From an uncultured Alphaproteobacteria bacterium (GTDB lineage Bacteria > Pseudomonadota > Alphaproteobacteria > Geminicoccales > Geminicoccaceae), in NCBI GenBank assembly GCA_937995535.1, contig CALKJU010000052.1:1-47516 (forward strand): a stretch of 47,516 nt of DNA, in the 5' to 3' direction. A model generated the notes under the pieces. It had not been told where the DNA came from, searched no databases, and saw only the letters and a program-made list of their open reading frames with translations. Shown piece by piece: positions 1 to 8,779 of the stretch; the first letter of the stretch is position 1, and each line of letters begins with the position of its first letter. The position numbers and the translations under genes were made by a program.

Positions 1-852
1 CGCCACTTCGTGGGACTGATCCTGGTCTTCCTCGCCTTCGTCGCGTTCAGCACCGGCGGGGTCATCCTGCGCATGATCGAGACCCGCGACGGCTGGGCGA
101 TCCTGTTCTGGCGCTCGATCCCCTGGCTGCTGGCGGTCGCGCTCTATCTCGCCTGGCGCAACGGCGGTGAGCTCCTGCGGCCGGTGCGCAGCGCCGGCCC
201 GACAGCGTTCCTGGTCGGTGTCTGCGTAACGGGTGCCGCCTCCGGCTACATCTTCGGCGTCCAACACACGAGCGTCGCCAACGTCGTCTTCACCTTCGCC
301 GCGACGCCCCTCATCGCCGGTCTCCTCGGCTGGCTCATGATCGGCGAGCGCGTTGCGCCGCGCACCATGCTCGCGATCGGCGCGGCACTCGCTGGCGTGC
401 TCCTGATGGTCGGCGACAGCCTCGCGGCCGGCGGCTGGCTCGGCAACCTGTTCGCGTTCGCCGCCGCCTGCAGCTTCGCCACCATGCTCGTGCTGCTGCG
501 CCGCGCCGGTCGCGCCGACATGCTGCCCGGCTCGCTGTGGGGTGCCGCCGTCTCGATCACGGTTGGGGCCCTGCTCGCCGGCGACCTCGCACTCGGCACC
601 GGCGACCTCATCTGGTGCGCGGCGTTCGGGACGGTCAACATGACCCTGGGGCTGATCCTCCTCACCGAGGGCGCCCGCTACCTCCTCGCCGCCGAATCGG
701 CGCTCCTGAGCCTCACCGAATCGGTCCTCGCCCCGCTCTGGGTCTGGCTCGCCTTCGCCGAGACGCCGGGACCGCTGACCCTCCTCGGTGGCGCCGTCGT
801 GCTGGCCGCGATGGTCTGGCAGGTCGTCGGCGGCCGCAAAGGGGTGGACTAG
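1..852 (+). CDS. DMT/EamA family membrane transporter, 5' end cut off by window
   Basis: Polytopic inner-membrane protein of the drug/metabolite transporter superfamily, probably an exporter of a small metabolite; the substrate cannot be told. The frame is open from the first base, so the true start may lie upstream; a GTG at position 10 is the first possible start inside the window and would give 280 residues, slightly short of the usual 290-300. About ten hydrophobic segments are visible in two repeats, with the typical EamA features: a glycine-rich segment ending in a short charged loop (GLLGWLMIGERV) at the end of the first repeat and an acidic residue after TE in the last third (SLTESVLAPLWVWLAFAE). 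The next gene starts 133 bases downstream. Confidence 0.85.
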   Translation, partial: RHFVGLILVFLAFVAFSTGGVILRMIETRDGWAILFWRSIPWLLAVALYLAWRNGGELLRPVRSAGPTAFLVGVCVTGAASGYIFGVQHTSVANVVFTFAATPLIAGLLGWLMIGERVAPRTMLAIGAALAGVLLMVGDSLAAGGWLGNLFAFAAACSFATMLVLLRRAGRADMLPGSLWGAAVSITVGALLAGDLALGTGDLIWCAAFGTVNMTLGLILLTEGARYLLAAESALLSLTESVLAPLWVWLAFAETPGPLTLLGGAVVLAAMVWQVVGGRKGVD

Positions 853-985
853 GACGGCCCACCCACGCCGATGCATCATCCCGGCTTCGGCCTTGGGGCC
901 TAAGCCGCAGGCGGTCGCCGCCGGTTGAGGAGCGTCGCGGACCGTTCGATGCTCGCGCCGACCGCATCCTCCCACGAGGTGGACC

Positions 986-1555
986 ATGGGCGAGATGCCG
1001 CCCGCCTATCGCCGCGAGGGTGACCGCGTGCTGATCGAGCTGCGCCTCGACACCGCGCAGCAGCTCTTCGACAATCGCGATCCGGCGCCGTTCCACGACA
1101 AGGACCTCGACCCGGCGGCCGTCGCCTACATCACCGAGGCGGCCATGGAGCTGCCGCCCGACGCCAGGCTCGCGCTGGTCATCCATTTGCCGGCGACGGC
1201 ACCGGCAGCTGCGGCCGCGCCCGATCTCGGGCTCGCCGTGTCGCGCTTCTTCGCCCGCGAGGCAGCCATGACCGCACGCGTGCTGCGTTCGCTCCTCGCC
1301 GACGGCCGCCTCGCCCTGCTGATCGGCTTCGCCTTCCTCGCCGCCTGCCTCGGCCTCGTCACGCTCCTTACCGAGAGCGGCATCGATTTCGGCTGGGCCG
1401 GCCGCGTGGTCGCCGAGGGCTTGGTGATCATCGGCTGGGTCGCCCTGTGGCGGCCCGTCGAGATCTTCCTCTACGACTGGTGGCCACTGCTGCGCCGCGC
1501 GCGGCTCCTGCAACGCCTGGCGGCAATGCCGGTCGAGCTGCGTTCCGATATGTGA
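986..1555 (+). CDS. Hypothetical membrane protein, 189 residues
   Basis: I do not recognise a named family. The first 105 residues look soluble and mixed alpha/beta, with an Ala/Pro-rich linker around residues 68-76. Two hydrophobic helices follow (about residues 112-130 and 140-158), then a basic tail (RRARLLQRL). The start ATG at 986 has a GAGGTGG ribosome binding site just upstream. It is followed by a small lipoprotein and a TPR gene on the same strand, which may form a loose transcription unit. The role is unknown. Confidence 0.7.
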   Translation: MGEMPPAYRREGDRVLIELRLDTAQQLFDNRDPAPFHDKDLDPAAVAYITEAAMELPPDARLALVIHLPATAPAAAAAPDLGLAVSRFFAREAAMTARVLRSLLADGRLALLIGFAFLAACLGLVTLLTESGIDFGWAGRVVAEGLVIIGWVALWRPVEIFLYDWWPLLRRARLLQRLAAMPVELRSDM

Positions 1556-1645
1556 GTCGCGCTGTCCTCGGGTACTCGCACCGTCGCGTCGGCCCTGGAC
1601 GGAACCGCAACCGGCCGCATGCTGCGGGCACGGGAGGCCCGCCAC

Positions 1646-1885
1646 ATGCACGCCCGCAACGCCGTGCTCACCCTGCTCGCATCGGGTCTGGTCGGATGCA
1701 GCGCGATGCCCGAGCCGGCGGCGGGCCTCCCGTCCAGGCAGGTCGTCTACTGTTACAGCAGCCTTGCCGATATCACTTGCCAGCGCCGCCGCGACCCCAT
1801 GCTCGAAATCGCGCTCGTCGGCGTCTTCACCCGAACGGCCCCGCCCGACGACCTGCCGATGGAGCCGATGCCGCCCCTGCCTTGA
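1646..1885 (+). CDS. Small putative lipoprotein, 79 residues
   Basis: The N-terminus (basic residues, then LTLLASGLVGC) is a lipoprotein signal peptide with lipobox LVGC, so the mature protein should be lipid-anchored at the outer face of a membrane. The mature part is short, has the phrase VVYCYSSLADITC with two cysteines that could pair, and ends Pro-rich. The start at 1646 is chosen over the in-frame ATG at 1619 because GGGAGG lies at 1631-1636 with good spacing and because it puts the signal peptide at the N-terminus. Function unknown. Confidence 0.65.
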   Translation: MHARNAVLTLLASGLVGCSAMPEPAAGLPSRQVVYCYSSLADITCQRRRDPMLEIALVGVFTRTAPPDDLPMEPMPPLP

Positions 1886-1935
1886 CGATCGGAACCACCT
1901 TGACCGCCGGTGCCCGTGCCCGCCAGCAGCGGGCC

Positions 1936-2613
1936 ATGGACCGAGCGACACGGCTGGAGATCGAAGGCTTCCGCGCGCTGCGGGCAGGCCGGCGGGGCGA
2001 GGCGGCAGAAAAGCTCGCGCTGGCCGCCCGGCTGGTGCCTGACGATCCGGGTCGCCTCGCCAATCTCGGCGCGGCGCTGGCCGTGGCCGGCGACAAATCT
2101 GCGGCCCGAGCGGCGCTCGAGCGCGCCGTCGCGCTGGACCCACCTTGTGCTGCCGCGTTCTACAATCTCGGCCTACTCGACCGCGCCGACGGCCGGTTCG
2201 CGGCGGCGCGCGAGCGCCTGGAGCGGGCCCTGGCGGTCGACCCTGACCACGCCCGTGCCCGCTTCGAGCTCGCCGCGGTGCTCATGGAGCAGGGCGCGCA
2301 CATCCAGGCGATCGCGGCGTTCGCGGCTGTGCTCGCTGCCGATCCGGGCGACGCCGAGGCCGCGGGCAACCTCGCCCGGCTCCTGGAAGCGCAGGGCCGC
2401 TTCGGCGAGGCGCTGGCGCGCTGGGAATCCCTCGTGGTCGAGGCTGCCCTGCCGGGCCGGATCCGTTGCCTCGCGGCGCTCGGTCGGGAGGTCGAGGCAC
2501 GAGGCTTGGTGCGCGCGCGGCTCGCCCGTCATCCAGAGGATGGGGCGGCCCTGCTCAAGGCGCTGGCCGGCGGCCCACGGGGCTTTCTACCCCGCCGTCT
2601 CGACGGCGTTTGA
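1936..2613 (+). CDS. Tetratricopeptide repeat protein
   Basis: Protein of 225 residues made of TPR helices. Repeated blocks ending AVALDPPCAAAFYNLG, ALAVDPDHARARFELA and VLAADPGDAEAAGNLA show the usual 34-residue spacing with conserved Asp-Pro turns. There is no signal peptide, so it is probably a cytoplasmic scaffold. ATG at 1936 is chosen because the coding frame upstream runs across unrelated genes. The 3' end overlaps the 3' end of the convergent minus-strand gene by 27 bases (2587-2613). Partner unknown. Confidence 0.8.
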   Translation: MDRATRLEIEGFRALRAGRRGEAAEKLALAARLVPDDPGRLANLGAALAVAGDKSAARAALERAVALDPPCAAAFYNLGLLDRADGRFAAARERLERALAVDPDHARARFELAAVLMEQGAHIQAIAAFAAVLAADPGDAEAAGNLARLLEAQGRFGEALARWESLVVEAALPGRIRCLAALGREVEARGLVRARLARHPEDGAALLKALAGGPRGFLPRRLDGV

Positions 2614-3312
2614 GGCGCTGCGCCGCTCGCGGCGGTAGACCCCCGGCGTCGCCGCCAGCCGCTCGCGGAGGACCGCCGTCGCCGCCGCCTCCTCGGCGTT
2701 CATGGCACGCTGCTCGAGCTCGATCGAGGCGCGCGGGAGCGGCACGCACTGCGCGATCGGGGTGCCCGCGGGCAGCACGCCGCGGAACGCCGGGTCGCGC
2801 CACAACGCCGGAAAATGGATCAGCCCATGCCCATAGCTGTCGGTGTCGACGAGCCCGGTCAGGGTCTGAAACGGCAGGTCCGGCCGGTTGAAGGGATGGG
2901 TGACGAGCAGGGACCAGCCGGGCTCGGTGGCGAGCGTCCAGAAATTCACGAACTTGACGAGCAGCTCGCCGGCAGCGGGAGCGAACGGGGCGCCCTGCGC
3001 CTGCTCGGGCAGGTGGAAGCTCAAGGGTGCGCGCGGATAGCCCGGGACGCTGGCGACGGCCGGCGGTTCCCACTCCCAGGCGAAGCCTTCCGCGCGCACC
3101 TCGACGTCACAGGCGAGCGGCACAAGGATACCGAGGCCGAGAGCGTCGATGAACGGCAAGCAGTGCTTGAGCGTGCGCACCTCGCCGCCCAGCGCCGCGG
3201 CCGGCACGCGCGACGGCATTGCGCGCAGCCAGTCCGGCAGCGCACCGGCGGCCGCCACCGGCTGCGGCAGGACCGGCAGGAGCTCGGGCGGGCAGCGGCA
3301 GAAGATACGCAT
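2587..3312 (-). CDS. Conserved hypothetical protein, DUF6065-like
   Basis: A 241-residue soluble protein. From memory of the family it resembles DUF6065: a KHCLPFIDALGLGI block near residue 50, then a run around residues 120-165 containing FVNFW, THPFNRPDLPF and GLVDTDSYGHGLIHFP, and a C-terminal block with GTPIAQCVPLPR, followed by a charged tail. Members are often linked to cupin-like or oxygenase-like folds, but I cannot show this here. No signal peptide or membrane segment is visible. It converges on the TPR gene with a 27-base overlap. Function unknown; the family assignment is from recall only. Confidence 0.65.
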   Translation of the reverse strand: MRIFCRCPPELLPVLPQPVAAAGALPDWLRAMPSRVPAAALGGEVRTLKHCLPFIDALGLGILVPLACDVEVRAEGFAWEWEPPAVASVPGYPRAPLSFHLPEQAQGAPFAPAAGELLVKFVNFWTLATEPGWSLLVTHPFNRPDLPFQTLTGLVDTDSYGHGLIHFPALWRDPAFRGVLPAGTPIAQCVPLPRASIELEQRAMNAEEAAATAVLRERLAATPGVYRRERRSASNAVETAG

Positions 3313-3505
3313 CGAAGCGTCCGCCTGTCATCGAACCGCAACGATCGGCTTGACCATGCCGACGGGCGCGCGAGAGATAGCGGGCTGGCCGCGACGGGCA
3401 ACCGTCAGGGCTCCGCCGCCGTCGCCGGACTGTCATCGATCTGCGACGGAGTTCGGCATAAGGGGGGGCCAAGCCCGTCGGGGCGTCAACAAGGGAGTTG
3501 CATCG

Positions 3506-4678
3506 ATGTCGAAGCCTACCGTCGACGAGACGCTGCGGGCCGCGGCCGCCTTCCGCCGCCGGACACTCCTGCAGGTCGCCGGCGCCACTGGGGTCGCCGC
3601 GGTCACCGCGCCCTGGATCGTCCGCGACGCGCGCGCCGCCGGCGAGGTCAACGTCTTCGCCTGGGGCGACTACGTGCAGGCCTTCGTCGACGACGGGATC
3701 GTCAAGAGCTTTGAGGACGCGACCGGGCTCAAGGTCAACCTGTCGACCTACGGCTCGAACGACGAGGCCGAGAACAAGCTGCGCGCCGCGGGCGGCAAGG
3801 GCTTCGACATCGTTTTCCCGTCCGTCGACACCGGCCCGAACTATTACAAGGACGACCTGCTGCAGCCGATCGACGAGGGCAAGCTCGCCGTCGACCAGGT
3901 ACTGCCCGCGATGTACAAGAACTCGTTGCGCCTCGGCGCGGCGCACCGTGGCAACCGCTTCCTCGTACCGTTCGACTGGGGCACCGAGGCGATGACCTGG
4001 GACAGCGAGAAGCATCCCGACCTCGCCTACGGCACGATCTCCTACGGCGACCTGTTCTCCGGCGACGTCAAGGCGGCGGTGCGGCAGAAGTCGGTGCTCG
4101 TCAGCCTTGCCCTCTACCTCGACGCGGCCGGGATCGAGAAGACCGACCGCGGCATGGACCTCTACAAGTCCGAGGAGGACTGCCGCCGCGTCTTCGAGGC
4201 GACCACCAAGTTCGCCATCGAGCACAAGAAGAACATCGGCGCGTATTGGAACAACGCGACCGAGGCGACGGCGGCTTTCACCGACGCCGGCTGCACCATC
4301 GGCCAGACCTGGGACACCACGGGCATCCTGCTCGGTCGCGACGTGTCCCCGAAATGGCGCTACACGATGCCCAAGGAGGGCGGCCTCGCCTGGATGGACA
4401 CGGTCGCCATCCCGTCCGGCGCCGCCAACGTCGAGGGGGCCTACGCCTTCATCAATCACATCCTGACGCCCGAGGCCGGCGGCACGTTCGCCAACCGGAC
4501 CGGCTACAACTCGGCCGCCAAGGGTGCCGACGCGCATCTCAACGAGCAGGCCAAGGCCGCCTTCGCCATGGCCTATCCGGACGAGGGCGCGCTCGAGGCG
4601 CTGTGGTGGTGGCCGATGCAGACCGAGTTCTTCGGCCGGCTGCGCGGCGAGTACGTCGAGAAGCTGACCAACGCCTGA
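3506..4678 (+). CDS. Polyamine-type ABC transporter substrate-binding protein (PotD/PotF-like)
   Basis: Periplasmic receptor of a spermidine/putrescine-type ABC importer. The N-terminus carries a twin-arginine signal (FRRRTLLQVAG at residues 16-26, cleavage probably after DARA), so it is likely exported folded. The mature protein starts NVFAWGDYVQ, typical of this binding-protein group, and includes TYGSNDEAENKL, IVFPSVDT and a GAANVEGAYAFINHIL block in the C-terminal lobe. Length 390. ATG at 3506 follows AAGGGAG at 3491-3497 and places the signal peptide correctly. It heads a four-gene operon with an ATPase and two permeases. A strong hairpin follows its stop codon. The actual ligand (polyamine or another cation or amine) is not proven. 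Confidence 0.9.
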   Translation: MSKPTVDETLRAAAAFRRRTLLQVAGATGVAAVTAPWIVRDARAAGEVNVFAWGDYVQAFVDDGIVKSFEDATGLKVNLSTYGSNDEAENKLRAAGGKGFDIVFPSVDTGPNYYKDDLLQPIDEGKLAVDQVLPAMYKNSLRLGAAHRGNRFLVPFDWGTEAMTWDSEKHPDLAYGTISYGDLFSGDVKAAVRQKSVLVSLALYLDAAGIEKTDRGMDLYKSEEDCRRVFEATTKFAIEHKKNIGAYWNNATEATAAFTDAGCTIGQTWDTTGILLGRDVSPKWRYTMPKEGGLAWMDTVAIPSGAANVEGAYAFINHILTPEAGGTFANRTGYNSAAKGADAHLNEQAKAAFAMAYPDEGALEALWWWPMQTEFFGRLRGEYVEKLTNA

Positions 4679-4683
4679 GCGGC

Positions 4684-4715
4684 GGTGGCGGCCGGGTCCC
4701 GGCCCGGCCGCCACC
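4684..4715 (+). terminator. Intercistronic hairpin after the binding-protein gene
   Basis: Perfect inverted repeat of 13 base pairs: 4684-4696 pairs with 4703-4715 around a 6-base loop. It lies between the stop of the binding-protein gene and the ribosome binding site of the ATPase gene and has no U-run. In ABC operons such a hairpin commonly protects the upstream mRNA or partly terminates, so that the binding protein is made in excess; that role is inferred here. Confidence 0.6.
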
Positions 4716-4738
4716 GATCCGCCGTCCCGGGGGGAGCG

Positions 4739-5833
4739 ATGCGCGGCCAGAACGTCGAGCTTGTCGACGTCGCCATGCGGTTCGGTGCGTTCACCGCCGT
4801 CCACCCGACCGACCTCGTCGTCGAAGCCGGCGAGTTCTTCTCCATTCTCGGCCCCTCCGGCTGCGGCAAGACCACGATCCTGCGCATGGTCTCCGGCTTT
4901 CTCGAGCCGAGCCAGGGCGAGATCCGGATCGGCGGGACGCCGATGCGCGGCATCCCGCCCAACCGTCGACCGACCGCCCTGATCTTCCAGAACCTCGCGC
5001 TCTTCCCGCTAATGCCGGTGTGGGAGAACGTAGCCTTCGGCCTCGAGGCGCGCGGCGTCGACAAGCCGACGCGCCGTGCCCGGGCGGAGGAGTTGCTCCG
5101 CCTCGTCGCCCTCGAGGGCCAGGGCCACAAACGCCCCTCCGAGCTGTCCGGCGGGCAGCGGCAGCGGGTCGCGATCGCTCGGGCGCTCGCCGTCGAGCCT
5201 GCCGTCCTGCTCCTCGACGAGCCGCTGAGCGCCCTCGACCTCAAGCTGCGCCAGCATATGCGCACCGAGCTGCGCGCGATCCAGCGTCGCGTCGGCATCA
5301 CCTTCATCTACATCACCCACGATCAGGGCGAGGCGCTGACGATGTCCGACCGGATCGCGGTGATGAGCCAGGGGCGGGTCGAGCAGGTCGACACGCCCGA
5401 CCGCCTCTACGCCGCGCCGGCCACGGCCTTCGTCGCCACCTTCGTCGGCGAGAACAATCTCGTCCGCGGCCGCATCACCCGCGCCGAGAACGGCCTCGCC
5501 TTGGCCGACACCCCGCTCGGGCCTCTACGCGCCGCCAATCCCCACGGGCTCGCCGCCGGCGCCGAGGCGATGCTGTTCGTCCGCCCGGAGCGACTGCAGC
5601 TCGGCCCGGCCAACGGCATCGACAACCGCCTCGCGGGAACGATCGCCCGCCGTGCCCTCGAGGGCCCCTATCTACACCTCGCGGTCGCTACCGCCGCCGG
5701 CACCGAGCTGCTGGTGCATGCCACCAACCGCGGCGGGCTCGACGCCTGGCAGGTCGGCGCGCCCGTCGAGGTCGGGTTCGCGGCCGAGGAGGCGATGGCC
5801 CTGCCGACGGGACCGCTCGCCGCCGATGCGTAG
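4739..5833 (+). CDS. Polyamine-type ABC transporter ATP-binding protein (PotA-like)
   Basis: Cytoplasmic ATPase of the importer, 364 residues. Walker A GPSGCGKT at 38-45, Q-loop FQNLALFP near 83, signature LSGGQRQ from 136, Walker B LLLDEP at 157-162 and switch His in YITHDQ are all intact. The C-terminal 110 residues form a TOBE-type regulatory domain (FVGENNLV, then MLFVRPERL), typical of the PotA/FbpC group. ATG at 4739 follows GGGGAG. It overlaps the next gene by 8 bases (5826-5833), suggesting translational coupling. Confidence 0.93.
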   Translation: MRGQNVELVDVAMRFGAFTAVHPTDLVVEAGEFFSILGPSGCGKTTILRMVSGFLEPSQGEIRIGGTPMRGIPPNRRPTALIFQNLALFPLMPVWENVAFGLEARGVDKPTRRARAEELLRLVALEGQGHKRPSELSGGQRQRVAIARALAVEPAVLLLDEPLSALDLKLRQHMRTELRAIQRRVGITFIYITHDQGEALTMSDRIAVMSQGRVEQVDTPDRLYAAPATAFVATFVGENNLVRGRITRAENGLALADTPLGPLRAANPHGLAAGAEAMLFVRPERLQLGPANGIDNRLAGTIARRALEGPYLHLAVATAAGTELLVHATNRGGLDAWQVGAPVEVGFAAEEAMALPTGPLAADA

Positions 5834-6869
5834 CCTCGTCGCCACCTACGGCCGCGGCCTGACGGCGCTGTTCTGCGGTCTCGCCCTGATCTGGCTGCTC
5901 GGCCTGATCGTCCTGCCGCAGCTCTTCATGCTGGAGCGCTCGCTGTGGTGGCAGGAGCAGCCGGCCGAGGCCTTCGCGCTGACCAAGCGCATCGACGATC
6001 TCTACAACGAGGTGAGCCTCCTCGAGTTCGACCGGCGCGCCGCGGAGGGCGAGGAAGTCGCGCAGCTCGAGGCGCGGATCGCCGCCAAGCGCGCCGAGAT
6101 CGCCGAGCTTGAGGCCGTGGAGGTGGCCCCGGTGCGGGTCTACGGGCTGGCCAACTACGTCAAGATGAGCGGCCTGCACTTCTGGATCTTCGTCAAGACG
6201 ATCTTCTACGCGATGCTCGTGACGCTGCTCGCGCTCGTGGTCTGCTACCCGATCGCCTTCGCCGCCGCGCAGCTCGCCAGCCCGGCCAACGCCGCCCTGC
6301 TCCTGCTCGGCCTCGTCGTGCCCTACGCGATCAACGAGCTGCTCCGCGTCTATGCATGGTTGATGATCCTCGACTATCAGGGAGTGATTAACTCGTTCCT
6401 CGCTTGGCTGGGACTGGTCGACTTCGAGAAGCGCACCTGGGTCCCGTTCCTGGAGTATCCGGGTGCGGTGTTCGTCGCCATGGTCTACGCCTACGTGCTG
6501 TTCATGGTCTTTCCCATGTACAACACGATGGAGACGCTCGACCGCAACCAGCTCGAGGCGGCCAGGGACCTCGGCGCCTCGACCTGGCGGACGCACTGGC
6601 GGGTCGTCATTCCGCACGCCCGGCCCGGCATCGCCGTCGGCTGCATCATGACCTTCATGCTGTCGGCGGGATCGTTCGCCGTGCCGCAGATCATCAGCCG
6701 GGGCACCGGCGGCGACTGGTTCAGTCAGCTCATCTATCGGCAGTTCTTCGAGAGTTTCAACTGGAACGTCGGTGCAGCCTACGCCTTCACCCTGCTCCTG
6801 GCCTGCATCGTCTTCATCTTCCTCGTCATGCGCCTGGCCGGGGTCGGCATCCGTGACATCGCCAAGTAG
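5826..6869 (+). CDS. Polyamine-type ABC permease (PotB-like) with a charged helical insert
   Basis: Inner-membrane subunit, 347 residues, about six membrane helices. The EAA loop that contacts the ATPase is LEAARDLGASTWRTHWRVV, followed by PHARPGI. Between the first helix (about 13-36) and the second there is an unusual stretch at about residues 50-98, rich in Glu, Lys, Arg and Ala with leucines at heptad-like spacing (LTKRIDDLYNEV, then AQLEARIAAKRAEIAELEAV), which looks like a periplasmic coiled coil. Ordinary PotB proteins have only a short loop there and are about 280-300 residues long. The start lies within the end of the ATPase gene. Confidence 0.9.
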   Translation: MRSLVATYGRGLTALFCGLALIWLLGLIVLPQLFMLERSLWWQEQPAEAFALTKRIDDLYNEVSLLEFDRRAAEGEEVAQLEARIAAKRAEIAELEAVEVAPVRVYGLANYVKMSGLHFWIFVKTIFYAMLVTLLALVVCYPIAFAAAQLASPANAALLLLGLVVPYAINELLRVYAWLMILDYQGVINSFLAWLGLVDFEKRTWVPFLEYPGAVFVAMVYAYVLFMVFPMYNTMETLDRNQLEAARDLGASTWRTHWRVVIPHARPGIAVGCIMTFMLSAGSFAVPQIISRGTGGDWFSQLIYRQFFESFNWNVGAAYAFTLLLACIVFIFLVMRLAGVGIRDIAK

Positions 6870-7710
6870 CGCTGCCGCCGCCCTGCCGAGCGCCGGGCCC
6901 GTGGCGGCCCCGCCCGAGCGGCGCTGGGGCGAGGCCGTCCTCAACCTCTACATCGTCGTCTTTTTCGTCTACCTGTTCGCGCCGCTGCTGGTCATGTCGC
7001 TGGCCGCGTTCAACGACTTCCAGTACCCGTCGGTGACCCAGTGGCGCGGCTGGACGCTGCGCTGGTTCGGCGAGCTCGCCCGCGACGTCCGCCTCCAGCA
7101 AGGCCTGATCAACTCGCTGCTGATCGCCATGGGCGTGATCGCCATCTCGCTGCCCTGCGGCCTCGCCGGGGCTCTGATCCTGACCCGCCTGGAGTCGCGC
7201 TGGAACGGTCTGCTCTACGGGATCCTCGTCTCCCCGATCCTCACCCCGGGCATCATCCTCGGCATCTCGACCCTGATCCTGTGGCGGAATCTCGGCGTGC
7301 CGGGCGGCCTGTTCCTCGCCTGCGTCGCGCAGTCGAGCTTCATCGCTAGTTACTGCATGCTGCTGTTCATGGCCCGCCTGCAGCGTCAGGACCGCACGCT
7401 CGAGGACGCCGCCCTCGACCTCGGCGCGTCGAACCTCATGGTCTTCCGTCGCATCACCCTGCCCTTCCTCACGCCGACCATCGCGACGGCCGCGGTGATC
7501 GGCTTCCTTCAGTCGATCGAGAACTACAACACGACCGTGTTCGCCATCGGTGGCCAGTGGACGCTGGTGACCGAGATCGGCTCGCGGTTTCGCTTCGGTT
7601 TGACCCCGGTCATCAACGTCATCGGCGTCATCTTCGTCGTCATCACGATCGTCTGTGCCGTGATCTGGACCGTCCTGCGCCAGCGCGAGCGGCAGATGAC
7701 GATACGCTAG
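6853..7710 (+). CDS. Polyamine-type ABC permease (PotC-like)
   Basis: Second permease of the importer, 285 residues, about six membrane helices, with the EAA loop LEDAALDLGASNLMVFRRI. I chose the GTG start at 6853, which overlaps the end of the upstream permease by 17 bases; a second GTG at 6901 would remove an Ala/Pro-rich N-terminal tail and is also possible. With the three upstream genes it completes a PotD-A-B-C-like set in the usual order. The next gene (PPK2) begins 142 bases later and is probably a separate unit. Confidence 0.9.
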   Translation: MTSPSSAAAALPSAGPVAAPPERRWGEAVLNLYIVVFFVYLFAPLLVMSLAAFNDFQYPSVTQWRGWTLRWFGELARDVRLQQGLINSLLIAMGVIAISLPCGLAGALILTRLESRWNGLLYGILVSPILTPGIILGISTLILWRNLGVPGGLFLACVAQSSFIASYCMLLFMARLQRQDRTLEDAALDLGASNLMVFRRITLPFLTPTIATAAVIGFLQSIENYNTTVFAIGGQWTLVTEIGSRFRFGLTPVINVIGVIFVVITIVCAVIWTVLRQRERQMTIR

Positions 7711-7852
7711 TGGGGTGATGCTCGCTGACCGGCGCCGTCCGCGCGGGGGCCCGACCACCGCGGCATCGGGGCAACCGGGTCACGCTCACCGAGCTGTCAA
7801 ACTCGGCTCCTAGCTAGCAGGATGCCGGCGGCAGCGCCGAGGGAGGAGCACC

Positions 7853-8773
7853 ATGGCCACGGGCCCCGACGACGCGGATGGGAAGAGCTGGGTCGAGGCC
7901 GAGCTCCAGGACAGCCTCGACGAGGAGCTGGAACTCGAGCTCGACGACGACCGCGTCGCCCGCGAGCTGCGCACCATCACCAACCTGCGCCACACGTCGA
8001 CTCTCGAGCGACGGACCTACTTCGTCGAGCTGTTCCGCCTCCAGGCGGAACTGGTGAAGCTCCAGGACTGGGTCCAGCACAGCGGTTACAAGCTCGTGGT
8101 GATCTTCGAGGGTCGCGACGCCGCGGGCAAGGGTGGGGTGATCAAGCGGATCACCCAGCGCCTCAACCCGCGGATCGCACGCGTCGTGGCCCTGCCGGCG
8201 CCGACCGAGCGCGAGAAGACGCAATGGTACTTCCAGCGCTACGTGCCGCATCTGCCGGCCGGCGGCGAAATCGTCCTGTTCGACCGGTCCTGGTACAATC
8301 GCGCCGGGGTCGAGCGGGTGATGGGCTTCGCCTCGCCCGAGCAGGTCGAGCAGTTCTTCAACGACGTGCCGGAGTTCGAGCGGATGCTCGTCCGCTCGGG
8401 CATCAGGCTCGTGAAATACTGGTTCTCGATCACCGATCAGGAGCAGCAGCTCCGCTTCCTGATGCGCATCCATGATCCGATGAAGCAGTGGAAGCTGAGC
8501 CCGATGGACCTGCAGTCCCGGGTCCGCTGGGAGCAGTACACCAAGGCCAAGGAGGAGATGCTGGAGCGCACCAACATCACGGAGGCACCGTGGTGGATCG
8601 TCGAAGGCAACGACAAGAAACGGGCCCGGCTCAATTGCATCCACCACCTGTTGACCCAGGTGCCGTACGGCGAGATCCCGCACGAGCCGATCGTGCTCCC
8701 GGACCGTGTCTTCAACCCCCACTACGAACGCAAGATTCTCCCCGACGAGCTGTACGTCCCGCAGGTCTACTGA
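7853..8773 (+). CDS. ppk2: Polyphosphate kinase 2 family protein
   Basis: PPK2 enzymes transfer phosphate between polyphosphate and nucleotides; most class I members phosphorylate nucleoside diphosphates using polyphosphate. The 306-residue protein has an acidic N-terminal tail (about 1-45), Walker A GRDAAGKGG at 87-95, the lid sequence after EKTQWYFQRY, and Walker B VLFDRSWYNRAG with Asp at 144. The later block KQWKLSPMDLQSR and the end region (WWIVEGNDKKRARLN) are typical of the single-domain type. ATG at 7853 is preceded by GGGAGGAG. The stop is 6 bases from that of the convergent FAD oxidase gene. Confidence 0.93.
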   Translation: MATGPDDADGKSWVEAELQDSLDEELELELDDDRVARELRTITNLRHTSTLERRTYFVELFRLQAELVKLQDWVQHSGYKLVVIFEGRDAAGKGGVIKRITQRLNPRIARVVALPAPTEREKTQWYFQRYVPHLPAGGEIVLFDRSWYNRAGVERVMGFASPEQVEQFFNDVPEFERMLVRSGIRLVKYWFSITDQEQQLRFLMRIHDPMKQWKLSPMDLQSRVRWEQYTKAKEEMLERTNITEAPWWIVEGNDKKRARLNCIHHLLTQVPYGEIPHEPIVLPDRVFNPHYERKILPDELYVPQVY

Positions 8774-8779
8774 GACGAC

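Noticed and set aside
3107..4804. Minus-strand open frame opposite the first binding protein
   Set aside because: Shadow of the receptor gene with no domains or ribosome binding site.
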